Assembly: GCA_903886975.1 (NCBI GenBank)
Contig: CAISOB010000007.1
Location: 1-54,113, forward strand
Source: an uncultured beta proteobacterium
Lineage (GTDB): Bacteria; Pseudomonadota; Gammaproteobacteria; Burkholderiales; Rhodocyclaceae
Length of the DNA: 54,113 nucleotides
Direction: 5' to 3'
The notes below the pieces were generated by a model. It was not told the origin of the DNA. It did not search any database and was given only the letters and a program-made list of their open reading frames with translations. Position 1 is the first letter of the stretch. Every line of letters begins with the position of its first letter. Of the stretch, positions 26,550-35,450 are shown in pieces. Made by a program: the position numbers and the translations under genes.

Positions 26550-27083
26550 TTAAGCCGCTTTGCGCACCAAACTGGCCGGCAAACTGATCTTCTGCTGCTT
26601 CGTCAAAATATCCATCAGCACCATCACTCGGGCTTCGCCGTCCGGAGTTTCATAGACGCGCAGCAATTCCGCGGCTATCCCGACAAATGGGCCGTCAACC
26701 ACCTTCAACTTTTCGCCGACCTCAAATAGCGGTTTCTGCTGGGCCGGCTGTTCGGCCAGCACGGCAATTAGCGCCGGCGAGACGCGCGCGGCGGTGCCGC
26801 CAAACTCGACCAGGCGGGCGACACCTCTGGTGCTACGGATCGCTGACCAGTTGCTGCTACCGGCCTTGAGATAGATAAACAGGTAGCGCGGGAACAGGGC
26901 TTCGAGAATTTCGATGCGATGCCCGGCACGCAAGCGTTCGGAGACGAGCGTCGGCAGAAAGCACTCGAATCCCTGATTGCACAGATTTTCCAGCGCCCGG
27001 GTTTCCTGACGCGGCTTCGTATAAACGACATACCAGCCGGATTCATCATCAGCCGTTTCGTCGCGTATTGTCGCCGCGATCAT
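26550..27083 (-). CDS. rfaH: RfaH, NusG-like transcription antiterminator
   Basis: The 177-residue protein has an N-terminal NGN domain (WYVVYTKPRQE, then EALFPRYLFIYL and STRGVARLVEFG) and a C-terminal KOW-type region (VGEKLKVVDGPFVGI). The late ETPDGEARVMVLMDIL segment is closer to RfaH than to general NusG. RfaH binds paused polymerase at ops sites and raises elongation and translation through long surface-polysaccharide operons. The perfect ops site at 26461-26474 supports the identity. The gene overlaps the MarR-type gene as ATGA. Confidence 0.9.
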   Translation of the reverse strand: MIAATIRDETADDESGWYVVYTKPRQETRALENLCNQGFECFLPTLVSERLRAGHRIEILEALFPRYLFIYLKAGSSNWSAIRSTRGVARLVEFGGTAARVSPALIAVLAEQPAQQKPLFEVGEKLKVVDGPFVGIAAELLRVYETPDGEARVMVLMDILTKQQKISLPASLVRKAA

Positions 27084-27493
27084 TTGGCATCTCCGACATT
27101 ATCCTGTTGAGGCAATGTTGGCGCGCGGCCAGACGATCCGGCGGGTCTGGCAGACAACACCTCTCGCCGCAGCGCTTCGATTTCTTCCTGCAACTCACCG
27201 TACTCGCGCATCTTGCGCTGGAGAAAGCTAACCGTGATCAGCGCCTTTTCTTCGATGCCGCGCGGGGTGAGCAGATAGGCGTAGGCAAGCTTGTTGTTGG
27301 CCCTGCGGAAATTGTTGATCTTGACCAGCCCTTTTTCGATCAGCGCGCTCAAGCAGTAATTTGCCTTGCCAACGCTGATGCCCAGGCGGGTCGCCAGATC
27401 CCGCTGACTGATTTGCGGCTCTTCGGCGAGCAGTTTCAATAGCTTGTAACGGAGGTCTTCGCTCAACACAGCGGGCTGTCCGAGTGTGTTCAA
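27080..27493 (-). CDS. MarR-family EPS-associated transcriptional regulator, TTG start
   Basis: The 137-residue protein has a winged helix-turn-helix (SQRDLATRLGISVGKANYCLSALIEKGLVKI, residues about 29-60) and a C-terminal coiled segment (QRKMREYGELQEEIEAL) suited to dimerisation. It matches the MarR-like regulators found in exopolysaccharide loci. The only usable start is TTG at 27493, because an in-frame TAG lies four codons before the TTG's upstream neighbours and no ATG or GTG is available. A ribosome-binding site is not evident. The start codon lies inside a perfect palindrome (27483-27507), which suggests tight self-control. It overlaps rfaH as ATGA. Confidence 0.85.
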   Translation of the reverse strand: MNTLGQPAVLSEDLRYKLLKLLAEEPQISQRDLATRLGISVGKANYCLSALIEKGLVKINNFRRANNKLAYAYLLTPRGIEEKALITVSFLQRKMREYGELQEEIEALRREVLSARPAGSSGRAPTLPQQDNVGDAK

Positions 27494-27507
27494 TAGTTGA
27501 ACACACT
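27483..27507. promoter_or_regulatory. Palindromic operator over the start codon of the MarR-type gene
   Basis: Two perfect 11-bp arms, AGTGTGTTCAA at 27483-27493 and its reverse complement at 27497-27507, are separated by TAG. The palindrome covers the TTG start codon of the MarR-type regulator and the bases just upstream. Size and symmetry fit the binding site of a dimeric winged-helix repressor. Binding by the gene's own product is inference. Confidence 0.75.
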
Positions 27508-27572
27508 ACACGCAAAGCCCTGCAAATTCAATACTCGCGATCTTTCTTCTCTCTGCTAGCCCGGCCGGTGAA

Positions 27573-28124
27573 TTACGGAATTTGTCCAAGAGCCGTGCGT
27601 AAAGCACTACCTCTAGCGTCCTTTATCGAGAGTAAGGGCTCACCTTCTAGCGGCCAAGCGATCGCCAGATCCGGATCGTTCCAGAGAATGCCGCGCTCGA
27701 ATTCCGGCGCCCAGTAGTCCGTCGTCTTGTACAGGAACTCCGCCGTCTCGCTGAGGACCAGAAAGCCATGCGCCAAGCCCGGCGGAATCCACATCTGCCG
27801 CATGTTCGCCCCCGATAGCATTTCGCCGACCCACTTGCCGAAGGTCGGCGAATCTTTGCGGATGTCGACGGCGACGTCGAACACATCGCCGGCGATGACG
27901 CGCACCAGCCTGCCCTGCGCTTTTGGCGGCAGTTGATAGTGGAGGCCGCGCAACACGTTCTTGGCGCTCTTCGAGTGATTGTCCTGAACGAAGCGGAGGT
28001 CGAGGCCAGTAGCGTCATTGAACGCCTGCTGATTGAAGCTTTCGTAAAAGAAACCGCGGTCGTCGCCGAACACCTTGGGCTCGATCAGCAAGACATCGGC
28101 AATGGCGAGTGGCGTCACTTTCAT
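27573..28124 (-). CDS. rfbC: dTDP-4-dehydrorhamnose 3,5-epimerase
   Basis: The 183-residue cupin enzyme has the RmlC hallmarks: [16 protein letters not shown] near the start, LRGLHYQ with the catalytic histidine, [16 protein letters not shown] and [14 protein letters not shown]. It epimerises carbons 3 and 5 of dTDP-4-keto-6-deoxyglucose. It overlaps rfbA as ATGA and closes the rhamnose operon, 79 bases before the MarR-type gene. This order (rfbB, rfbD, rfbA, rfbC) is common in proteobacteria. Confidence 0.95.
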   Translation of the reverse strand: MKVTPLAIADVLLIEPKVFGDDRGFFYESFNQQAFNDATGLDLRFVQDNHSKSAKNVLRGLHYQLPPKAQGRLVRVIAGDVFDVAVDIRKDSPTFGKWVGEMLSGANMRQMWIPPGLAHGFLVLSETAEFLYKTTDYWAPEFERGILWNDPDLAIAWPLEGEPLLSIKDARGSALRTALGQIP

Positions 28125-29014
28125 GCGAATACCTTGTCGTGCAACAAACCGAGAAGGTATTTTCCATAACCTGACTTGGCGAGCATCTGCGCCGTTTCCT
28201 CGAATTGCGCGTCGCTAATCCAGCCCTTGCGCCAGACAATCTCTTCGGGACAAGCCACTTTCAGACCCTGGCGCTTTTCTATGGTCTGGATGAACTGGCT
28301 GGCTTCGAGCATCGACTCGTGCGTGCCGGTGTCCAGCCAGGCATACCCTCGCCCCATGGTCATTACGCTGAGCTTGCCCTGTTCGAGATAGAGGCGGTTG
28401 AGGTCGGTGATTTCAAGTTCGCCACGAGCCGAAGGCTTGACGCTCTTGGCCAATTCGACGACGCGGTCATCGTAAAAGTAAAGTCCGGTCACCGCGTAGC
28501 GCGATTTTGGCGCCTTGGGTTTTTCTTCGAGGCTGACCGCCCGGCCGCCGGCATCGAACTCGACGACGCCGTAGCGTTCCGGATCGGTTACGGCGTAAGC
28601 GAAGACCGTGGCCCCTTCGTCGCGGGCCGACGCTTCCTGAACCAGCCCGGCAAAATCGTGGCCGTAGAAAATGTTGTCGCCGAGGACCAGCGCCGACGCA
28701 TCGTCGCCGATGAAGCGTTCACCGATCAGAAAGGCTTGCGCGAGCCCGTCGGGCGAGGGCTGCACCGCGTAGTGCAGGTTGATTCCCCATCGACAGCCGT
28801 CGCCGAGCAGTTGCTCGAAGCGCGGCGTGTCCTGCGGCGTCGAGATTATCAGGATGTCGCGGATTCCGGCGAGGAGCAGCGTACTCAGCGGGTAATAGAT
28901 CATCGGCTTGTCGAAGATCGGCAGCAGCTGCTTGGAGACGACCTGCGTCGCCGGATACAACCGCGTTCCCGAGCCGCCGGCGAGGATGATGCCTTTGCGC
29001 CTGCTTGTTGCCAT
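28121..29014 (-). CDS. rfbA: Glucose-1-phosphate thymidylyltransferase
   Basis: The enzyme makes dTDP-glucose from dTTP and glucose-1-phosphate. The 297-residue chain from ATG 29014 has the nucleotide loop [41 protein letters not shown] and [20 protein letters not shown], all standard for RmlA. I prefer the ATG at 29014 because GGAG lies 10 bases upstream; the ATG at 29041 has no site. It lies 31 bases behind rfbD. Confidence 0.95.
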   Translation of the reverse strand: MATSRRKGIILAGGSGTRLYPATQVVSKQLLPIFDKPMIYYPLSTLLLAGIRDILIISTPQDTPRFEQLLGDGCRWGINLHYAVQPSPDGLAQAFLIGERFIGDDASALVLGDNIFYGHDFAGLVQEASARDEGATVFAYAVTDPERYGVVEFDAGGRAVSLEEKPKAPKSRYAVTGLYFYDDRVVELAKSVKPSARGELEITDLNRLYLEQGKLSVMTMGRGYAWLDTGTHESMLEASQFIQTIEKRQGLKVACPEEIVWRKGWISDAQFEETAQMLAKSGYGKYLLGLLHDKVFA

Positions 29015-29045
29015 AGATCGAATCTCCGTTCTTCCCATCAAGGCG

Positions 29046-29942
29046 TTATCGCCCGAGCACTTCAGTGAGCACGCGCGCGACGCCTTCCTGCCAGGCTGGC
29101 AGGTTCAAGCTGAAAGCCTTCTGCAACTTGCCTGTGGCTAGCCGCGAATTATGCGGCCTTTGCGCCGCGGTCGGGTAAGCGTCACTGGAGACGGCTTCGA
29201 TCGCTTCGGGCGTAATCCGAATCGGCTGCTCGGATCGACGCGCCGCTTCGATTACGAAACACGCGTAACCATGCCAACTGGTTTCGCCGCCTGCCGCGAG
29301 GTGATAGAGACCCGCGAGTTCGGGGCGGCCAGGCATGCCGCGCAGAGCGTGCGCCGTCACGTCGGCGAGAAGTTCCGCGCCGGTGGGTGCGCCAAACTGG
29401 TCGGCGACGACCTTGAGTTGATCGCGCTCCTGTGCCAGCCGCAGCATGGTTCTGGCGAAATTGGCGCCGCGCGCGGCATAGACCCAGCTGGTGCGCAAAA
29501 TGAGATGCCGCGCGCAGCGCGCGACCGCCTGCTCGCCCTCGAGCTTGGTCCGCCCATAAACGCTGAGCGGCCCGGTGGGGTCGGTCTCGCGCCAAGGCTT
29601 GTTACCGCTTCCGTCAAAGACATAGTCGGTCGAATAATGCACCAGCCAGGCGCCGAGTTTTTCGGCTTCATCCGCCAGAACACCGGGAGCCAGCGCATTG
29701 ATCGTACGCGCGAGTTCCGGCTCGGATTCGGCGCGATCGACCGCCGTATAGGCCGCGGCATTGACAATGGCGTCGGGCGCCACCCGGCGCACGGTTTCCG
29801 CCAACCCTGGCAAATTGGTGAAATCGCCGCACAGCCCCTTGTCACTGTCGTAATCGAGCGCAACGACCTGCCCCAGGGGAGCGAGACTGCGCTGCAATTC
29901 CCAGCCAACTTGGCCCCCCATTCCAAAGAGCAGGATCTTCAT
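29046..29942 (-). CDS. rfbD: dTDP-4-dehydrorhamnose reductase
   Basis: The 298-residue SDR enzyme starts with [16 protein letters not shown], contains [10 protein letters not shown] and the catalytic YGRTKLEGE, and ends with a conserved RPHNSRL segment. It reduces the RfbC product to dTDP-L-rhamnose. The start at ATG 29942 overlaps the rfbB stop as ATGA; the frame is open further upstream but only inside rfbB. Confidence 0.95.
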   Translation of the reverse strand: MKILLFGMGGQVGWELQRSLAPLGQVVALDYDSDKGLCGDFTNLPGLAETVRRVAPDAIVNAAAYTAVDRAESEPELARTINALAPGVLADEAEKLGAWLVHYSTDYVFDGSGNKPWRETDPTGPLSVYGRTKLEGEQAVARCARHLILRTSWVYAARGANFARTMLRLAQERDQLKVVADQFGAPTGAELLADVTAHALRGMPGRPELAGLYHLAAGGETSWHGYACFVIEAARRSEQPIRITPEAIEAVSSDAYPTAAQRPHNSRLATGKLQKAFSLNLPAWQEGVARVLTEVLGR

Positions 29943-31006
29943 TGCTTGCGCCCGGCATAGTTCTTTTCGACCCACTCGCGGTAAGCGCCCGACTGCACAT
30001 TGCGGATCCACTCGGAATGGTCGAGATACCAGCGCACGGTCTTGGCGATTCCGGTGGCGAAAGTTTCGGCTGGCGCCCAGCCGAGCTCGCGCTCTATCCG
30101 GCTGGCGTCGATGGCGTAGCGCCTGTCATGGCCGGGCCGGTCGGTAACGTAAGTGATCTGCTCGCGGTACGGTTTGCCGTCAGTGCGCGGCCGCAACTTG
30201 TCGAGCAGATCGCAGATGGAATGAACGATGTCCAGATTCGGTTTCTCGTTCCAGCCGCCGATGTTGTAGACCTCGCCGACTGCTCCCCCTTCGAGCACGC
30301 GCCGGATCGCCGCGCAATGATCGGCGACGTACAGCCAGTCGCGAATCTGCTGACCGTCGCCGTAGATCGGCAGCGCCTTGCCGGCCAGCGCATTGGCAAT
30401 CACCAGCGGAATCAATTTCTCGGGGAATTGATAGGGGCCATAGTTGTTCGAGCAGTTGGTGGTCACCACCGGCAAACCATAGGTATGGTGATAGGCGCGC
30501 ACCAGATGATCGGACGCGGCTTTCGACGCCGAATAAGGGCTGTTCGGTTCGTAGCGTGTGTCTTCGGTGAACGGCGGGGCGTCGGCGGTTAGCGAACCAT
30601 AGACTTCGTCGGTCGATACGTGCAGGAAGCGAAAAGCCGCCTTCTTTGTCTCGTCGAGCGTCGCGAAATAGGCGCGCACGCTTTCGAGGAGTTTGAAGGT
30701 GCCGACGATATTGGTCTGGATGAATTCGCCAGGACCGTGGATCGAGCGGTCGACATGGCTCTCGGCGGCGAAGTTGATCAGCGCGCGCGGCTTGTGCTGA
30801 GCAAGCAGCGCATCGATCAGCCCGTGATCGGCGATGTCGCCCTGCACGAAAGCGTAGCGAGGATCGCCAGCAAGGTCAGCGAGGTTCTCGAGGTTGCCGG
30901 CATAGGTCAGCTTGTCGACATTGAGCACCGGTTCGTCGCGCTCGCGCAGCCAGTCAAGGATGAAGTTAGCTCCGATGAAGCCCGCACCGCCGGTTACCAG
31001 TATCAC
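29939..31006 (-). CDS. rfbB: dTDP-glucose 4,6-dehydratase
   Basis: The 355-residue SDR protein has the NAD motif [12 protein letters not shown], the RmlB pieces [12 protein letters not shown] and STDEVYGSL, the catalytic [12 protein letters not shown], and [17 protein letters not shown]. It forms dTDP-4-keto-6-deoxyglucose. It is the first gene of the minus-strand glycan locus and faces waaC across a 220-base intergenic region with a repeat-like element. Confidence 0.95.
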   Translation of the reverse strand: MILVTGGAGFIGANFILDWLRERDEPVLNVDKLTYAGNLENLADLAGDPRYAFVQGDIADHGLIDALLAQHKPRALINFAAESHVDRSIHGPGEFIQTNIVGTFKLLESVRAYFATLDETKKAAFRFLHVSTDEVYGSLTADAPPFTEDTRYEPNSPYSASKAASDHLVRAYHHTYGLPVVTTNCSNNYGPYQFPEKLIPLVIANALAGKALPIYGDGQQIRDWLYVADHCAAIRRVLEGGAVGEVYNIGGWNEKPNLDIVHSICDLLDKLRPRTDGKPYREQITYVTDRPGHDRRYAIDASRIERELGWAPAETFATGIAKTVRWYLDHSEWIRNVQSGAYREWVEKNYAGRKQ

Positions 31007-31052
31007 GTCATGCCCTTTCGCTTGTCATGCAGGATCGGAGGCTCGCACATCC

Positions 31053-31148
31053 ACCGCAAAGACACAAAGAATATCGACGAAAGATTCCCTATCGCATTGC
31101 CGTTGCTTATTCTTGCCTTATCTTTGCGTCCCTCGCGACTTTGCGCTG
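31053..31148. repeat. GCAAAG-type intergenic inverted repeat
   Basis: The left arm (31053-31070) contains ACCGCAAAGACACAAAGA and the right arm (31119-31148) contains the opposite strand of GCGCAAAGTCGC and ACGCAAAGATAAG. The arms are similar in inverted orientation but not perfect. Elements built on GCAAAG units are familiar between genes in many proteobacteria. It fills much of the space between rfbB and waaC. A function is not known to me. Confidence 0.5.
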
Positions 31149-31185
31149 AACGTCAAGCAACTAAAATTCGACCCGCTCAATCTCT

Positions 31186-31191
31186 TATAAT
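31186..31191 (+). promoter_or_regulatory. Candidate -10 box of the waaC promoter
   Basis: A perfect TATAAT lies 36 bases upstream of the waaC ATG. A clear -35 box at the usual distance is missing; TTCGAC at 31167 is too close and AAAATT is weak. The site is the best promoter candidate for waaC and waaA. It also implies a short leader for waaC. Confidence 0.55.
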
Positions 31192-31226
31192 GCAGCCTTT
31201 CCTGCCAGCACTCATTTTACCCGCCA

Positions 31227-32189
31227 ATGCGCATCCTGTTGGTCAAAACCTCCTCGCTTGGCGATGTCATACACAACCTCCCGGTGGTCAGCGATCTGCG
31301 TCGCGTATTTCCCGAGGCGCAGATCGACTGGTGCGTCGAGGAGGCGTTCGCCGAGATTCCGCGCCTGCACCCCGGGATCGATCAAGTCGTTCCGGTTGCC
31401 GTTCGCCGCTGGCGCGGGGCGCTGGCGCAACGCGCGACCTGGCACGAGATCGGCGAATTCAGGCGGCGCCTGCGCCGTACGTCCTATGACGCTATCATCG
31501 ATACGCAAGGCTTATGCAAAAGCGGGCTGATCACATCGCAAGCCCGCGGCCCGCATTATGGCTATGCCGCCGGAGTGGCGCGCGAAGCGCTGGCTGCCCG
31601 TTTCTACGATCAGACATTCGTCATCCCGCGCAACGTTCACGCCGTCGAACGCAACCGCTGGTTGACGGCGGCCGCACTCGACTACCCGGTGGATTTGCCG
31701 CTCAATTACGGCATCCAAGCACCGGCTGGCGAAATGCGGTGGCTCGCCGGCGGGCAGCATGCGCTGTTGCTCACCGCGACGAGCCGCGACGACAAGCTGT
31801 GGGATGAAGCGAATTGGATCGTCATCGCCCGGGAACTGACAAGCCGGGGCCTGATTCCCGTCTTCCCCTCAGGCAATGCGCTCGAACGCCAGCGCGTCGA
31901 GCGCATCGCGAGCGCCGTGCCGGGCTCGGTCGTCGCCCCGCCGCTCGGCCTGCGTGAGCTTGCCGGACTGATGGGCCGGGCCCGGCTGGCTATCGGTGTC
32001 GATACGGGGCTTGTGCATCTGGCGACGGCGCTGCGTGTGCCGACCATCGCGCTGTACACGGCCAGCGACCCGGCGCTCACCGGCGTCTACGGGTCGGGAT
32101 TCTTTCGTAATCTCGGCGCGCGCGGCCGCGTGCCAACGGTGGCGCAAGTCCTGCCCGTGCTGCTCGCCGCTGAACAGGAGTCGCGCTGA
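31227..32189 (+). CDS. waaC: Lipopolysaccharide heptosyltransferase I
   Basis: The 320-residue protein adds the first L-glycero-D-manno-heptose to Kdo of the LPS inner core, acting at the cytosolic face of the inner membrane. The GT9 family features are clear: MRILLVKTSSLGDVIHNLP at the start, DTQGLCKSG in the first domain, and GVDTGLVHLATALRVPTIALY in the donor-binding domain. The ATG at 31227 has no good ribosome-binding site in front. The stop shares one base with the waaA start (TGATG). Confidence 0.94.
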   Translation: MRILLVKTSSLGDVIHNLPVVSDLRRVFPEAQIDWCVEEAFAEIPRLHPGIDQVVPVAVRRWRGALAQRATWHEIGEFRRRLRRTSYDAIIDTQGLCKSGLITSQARGPHYGYAAGVAREALAARFYDQTFVIPRNVHAVERNRWLTAAALDYPVDLPLNYGIQAPAGEMRWLAGGQHALLLTATSRDDKLWDEANWIVIARELTSRGLIPVFPSGNALERQRVERIASAVPGSVVAPPLGLRELAGLMGRARLAIGVDTGLVHLATALRVPTIALYTASDPALTGVYGSGFFRNLGARGRVPTVAQVLPVLLAAEQESR

Positions 32190-33463
32190 TGGTCCGGCAT
32201 GTCTATTCCCTTCTCTTCTACCTGGCACAACCGCTCATCTGGCTACGCCTGCTCTGGCGCGCCCGCCGGCAGCCCGAGTATTTGCAGCATCTGGGCGAGC
32301 GCTATGGCTTCTATGCGCAGACCGTCCCAGACCGTCTGCTCTGGCTGCATGCCGTCTCGGTCGGCGAAACCCGCGCGGCGGAGCCGCTGATCAAGGCGCT
32401 CCTCGACGCTTATCCCGATCATTTGCTGCTGCTCACGCACATGACGCCGACCGGGCGCGCGACCGGCGGCGAACTGATCGCCAAGTATGGCAATCGTCTG
32501 CTGCAGGCTTACCTGCCCTACGACCTGCCCGACGCTTGCGGCCGTTTTCTCGACCACTTCAAACCGCGCCTGGGCCTGCTCATGGAGACCGAGCTGTGGC
32601 CTAACCTGATCGCGACTGCGGCGCAGCGCGGCGTGCCGCTGGCGCTGGTCAACGCCCGCTTGTCGCCAAAATCGCAGCGCGGCTACCTGCGCCTGGCGCC
32701 GCTCATTCGACCGGCGCTCGCCGCACTCACGGCGGTCGCGGCACAAACGCCCGCCGATGCCGAGCGCCTGCTGGCCATCGGCGCGCAGCGCGTCAGCATC
32801 CTCGGCAACATCAAATTCGACGTCACCCCTTCACCGCAGAAACTGGAGCTCGGCGGAGAGTGGCGGCGGGCGCTCGGCGCGCGACCGGTGTGGCTGGCGG
32901 CAAGCACACGCGAAGGCGAAGAAGCGCTCATCCTCGACGCCTTCGCGCGCTTGAACCGGCCTGATCTGCTCTTGCTGCTGGTACCTCGCCATCCGCAGCG
33001 TTTTGCCGAAGCGGCGGCGCTCGTAGCCGAACGCAAATTGCCGCTCTGCCGGCGCAGCGACGACGTGTTGCCGACGAGCGACACGCGCGTCTGGCTTGGC
33101 GACAGCATGGGGGAAATGCCGGCGTATTTCGCGTTCGCGGACATCGCCCTGATCGGCGGGACGCTGCTGCCTTTCGGCGGGCAGAATCTGATCGAAGCGG
33201 CCGCCTGCGGCTGCCCGGTACTGGTCGGTCCGCACAGCTACAATTTCGCGCAAGCCACGGAGGACGCAATCGCCTGCGGCGCGGCGCGAAGAGTCGCCGA
33301 TATAGACGCCGCTGCCAACGCCGTGCGTGACTTACTGGGAAATCGCGAAGACTTGCAGGCAATGCGCCGGGCCGCCGCGACTTTCAGTCAGGCGCACCGT
33401 GGCGCAACGGCGAGAACCGTTGCGCTGATCAAGGATATTGCGGCACCTCGAACAGCGGATTGA
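32189..33463 (+). CDS. waaA: 3-deoxy-D-manno-octulosonic acid (Kdo) transferase
   Basis: The 424-residue GT30 enzyme transfers Kdo to lipid A precursor. It begins with a hydrophobic anchor (residues about 4-22), then WLHAVSVGETRAAEPL with the catalytic glutamate near residue 60, LTHMTPTGRATG, LMETELWPN and, in the C-terminal domain, GGTLLPFGGQNLIEAAACGCPVLVGP. It is coupled to waaC by a one-base overlap. Its last 35 bases overlap the end of tolC on the other strand. Confidence 0.95.
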   Translation: MVRHVYSLLFYLAQPLIWLRLLWRARRQPEYLQHLGERYGFYAQTVPDRLLWLHAVSVGETRAAEPLIKALLDAYPDHLLLLTHMTPTGRATGGELIAKYGNRLLQAYLPYDLPDACGRFLDHFKPRLGLLMETELWPNLIATAAQRGVPLALVNARLSPKSQRGYLRLAPLIRPALAALTAVAAQTPADAERLLAIGAQRVSILGNIKFDVTPSPQKLELGGEWRRALGARPVWLAASTREGEEALILDAFARLNRPDLLLLLVPRHPQRFAEAAALVAERKLPLCRRSDDVLPTSDTRVWLGDSMGEMPAYFAFADIALIGGTLLPFGGQNLIEAAACGCPVLVGPHSYNFAQATEDAIACGAARRVADIDAAANAVRDLLGNREDLQAMRRAAATFSQAHRGATARTVALIKDIAAPRTAD

Positions 33464-34775
33464 TCTGCTCGAGGTCGGCTTCGCTGAGCGCACCGACCGC
33501 GGCTTTGAGCTTGAGCTGCGAGACCAGTGTGTCGAAGCGAGCCTTGGCCAGATCGCGCTTGGTGACATAGACCTGCTGCTCGGCGTTGAGCACGTCGATA
33601 TTGATGCGCACGCCGACCTCGTAGCCGAGCTTGTTCGATTCGAGCGCACTGATGCTCGAAATCAGTGCCGCATCGAGCGCGCGGATCTGCGCCAGGCCGT
33701 TGACCACGCCCAGGAAGGATTGCTGCGAGTTGAGCGCCGCCGTGCGCTTGGTGTTTTCCAGTGTCGCCTCGGCGGCAACGCGGTTGGCCACCGCCTCGCG
33801 AACTCTGGAACTGACGAGGCCGCCCTGGAAAATCGGAATGTTGAGCTGCACACCGATATTGCGCGCGGTTGTTTCGAGACCGTCGTTGCTCAACTGCGAC
33901 ACGGGCCCGTTGGTCTTGCCATAATTGGCCACGGCATCGAGCGTCGGGTAATGGCCCGCGCGCTGGCGCTCGACCTCCTTGATGGCGAATTCGGTCGCCG
34001 CCTGCTGCGCCTGCACGGTGAAACTGTCTCTCTCGGCGGCATCGACCCAGCGTTCCATGCCGGCCGGTTGCGGCGGCCGCAGCTCGGCGCCCGGCTTGAG
34101 GCTGTTGAGCGAGCCGGGATCGCGGCCGACAATAACGCGCAAGGTGTAACGCTTGACGTCCAGATCGCTCTCGGCGGCGATCTCCTGCGCGCTCGCCAGA
34201 TCGTAGCGCGACTGGGCTTCCTGCGAATCGGTGATAGTCGCCGTCCCGACTTCGAAGTTCTTCTTGGCCTGTTCGAGCTGCTGCGCAATTGCGTCTTTGT
34301 TAGCGCGTACCGCCTTCAAATTCTCGATCGCGAACAGCACGTCGAAATACGCCTGTGCAACGCGCAGAATCAGGTCCTGCGAAGCTTGCGCCAGATTCGC
34401 TTCGGCTTGCACGACCTGCAATTTGGCCTGGCCGTACTGAACGAAGTTCTGCCAGCGGAACAGCGGTTGCGTCAAACTGACGTTGTAGCCGTTGCTGTTG
34501 TAGTTCTTGCCCAGCTCGATCCCTGTCGTGCGATAGTTGTTCTGGTTCCACGTCGTGTTGGCCGTCGCGCTGACAACCGGCAAGAGTCCGGAGAGACCTT
34601 GGGGCACCTTTTCGCGCGCCGCTTCGGCGCTGGCGCGGGCGGCGACATACTGCTGGTCGTTGACCAGGGCGTCGCGATAGACTTGCAACAGGTCGGCCGC
34701 AGCGGCCGGCGCGGCACATGCGCCGAGCAACAGCGCACTGAACAACGATATCCTCGGCATGGCGGCAAAGCGCAT
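33429..34775 (-). CDS. tolC: TolC-family outer membrane efflux protein
   Basis: The 448-residue precursor has a signal peptide (MPRISLFSALLLGACAAPAAAADL; cleavage expected after AAA-A) and the two repeated OEP domains, with long alpha-helical heptad stretches and the repeated pattern of LxxAQxxYxV-type helices. TolC forms a trimeric channel through the outer membrane and periplasm for efflux pumps and type I secretion. It follows pcm by 15 bases on the same strand, a pair often seen in betaproteobacteria. The start may be ATG 34775 or the ATG at 34760 inside the signal region. Confidence 0.92.
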   Translation of the reverse strand: MRFAAMPRISLFSALLLGACAAPAAAADLLQVYRDALVNDQQYVAARASAEAAREKVPQGLSGLLPVVSATANTTWNQNNYRTTGIELGKNYNSNGYNVSLTQPLFRWQNFVQYGQAKLQVVQAEANLAQASQDLILRVAQAYFDVLFAIENLKAVRANKDAIAQQLEQAKKNFEVGTATITDSQEAQSRYDLASAQEIAAESDLDVKRYTLRVIVGRDPGSLNSLKPGAELRPPQPAGMERWVDAAERDSFTVQAQQAATEFAIKEVERQRAGHYPTLDAVANYGKTNGPVSQLSNDGLETTARNIGVQLNIPIFQGGLVSSRVREAVANRVAAEATLENTKRTAALNSQQSFLGVVNGLAQIRALDAALISSISALESNKLGYEVGVRINIDVLNAEQQVYVTKRDLAKARFDTLVSQLKLKAAVGALSEADLEQINPLFEVPQYP

Positions 34776-34790
34776 CGGCGACGATTCCGT

Positions 34791-35450
34791 TTAGAAAACG
34801 AAGGGATCGCGCGCCATGGCGTTGGCCAGCGGCGCAACGACGGTTTCAAAAACGCTGACCGTGGCAAAAGCGTTGGCATCGGTGCGCGTGACGATTTGCA
34901 GCTGCATCGCCGGCGCTTCGCCGACGACCGCTGCCAGCCGTCCGCCGATCTTCAGTTGATTGGCAATCGCCGCCGGCAAGAGGGGCGTCGAGGCAGAGAC
35001 CACGATCACATCGTAAGGCGCATGCGCGGGCCAGCCTTGCGCACCGTCGCCGACCTCGACGCTGACGTTGGCGACACTGGCCTGAGCCAGATTCTTGCGC
35101 GCCGTCGCCGCAAGTTCCGGGTCGATTTCGACGCTGTATACGTACTCCGCCTTGGCCGCGATCAGCGCGGCCATATAGCCGCTGCCGGTGCCGATTTCCA
35201 GAACCGTATCGGTATTCTTGACCGATAGTTCCTGCAAAATGCGCGCTTCAACCTTTGGCGGCAGCATCATCTGCCCCGCGGCAGCGCCGAGCGGCAACTC
35301 GACGTCGGCAAAAGCCAGGTCGCGGTATGCGGCCGGAACAAAATTCTCGCGCTTGACGATGGAAAGCAGGCCGAGCACCGAGGGATCGAGCACATTCCAC
35401 GGACGGATTTGTTGTTCGATCATGTTGAATCGCGCTTTTTCAATATTCAT
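34791..35450 (-). CDS. pcm: Protein-L-isoaspartate O-methyltransferase-family protein
   Basis: The protein (219 residues from ATG 35450) begins with NMIEQQIRPWNVLDP and has the Pcm motif I LEIGTGSGYMAALIA, the acidic second strand VYSVEIDP, and DVIVVSAS in motif II. True Pcm repairs isoaspartate in damaged proteins. The central loop reads FADVELPLGAAAGQMMLPPKV, which keeps the family layout but differs from the classical IGYGQTISQP segment, so substrate use may differ. Two upstream in-frame ATG codons (35465 and 35489) are also possible. Confidence 0.82.
   Translation of the reverse strand: MNIEKARFNMIEQQIRPWNVLDPSVLGLLSIVKRENFVPAAYRDLAFADVELPLGAAAGQMMLPPKVEARILQELSVKNTDTVLEIGTGSGYMAALIAAKAEYVYSVEIDPELAATARKNLAQASVANVSVEVGDGAQGWPAHAPYDVIVVSASTPLLPAAIANQLKIGGRLAAVVGEAPAMQLQIVTRTDANAFATVSVFETVVAPLANAMARDPFVF

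Noticed and set aside
33438..35228. Plus-strand open frame of 596 codons opposite tolC and pcm
   Set aside because: Antisense shadow of GC-rich genes; the product is rich in arginine, leucine and histidine without motifs.
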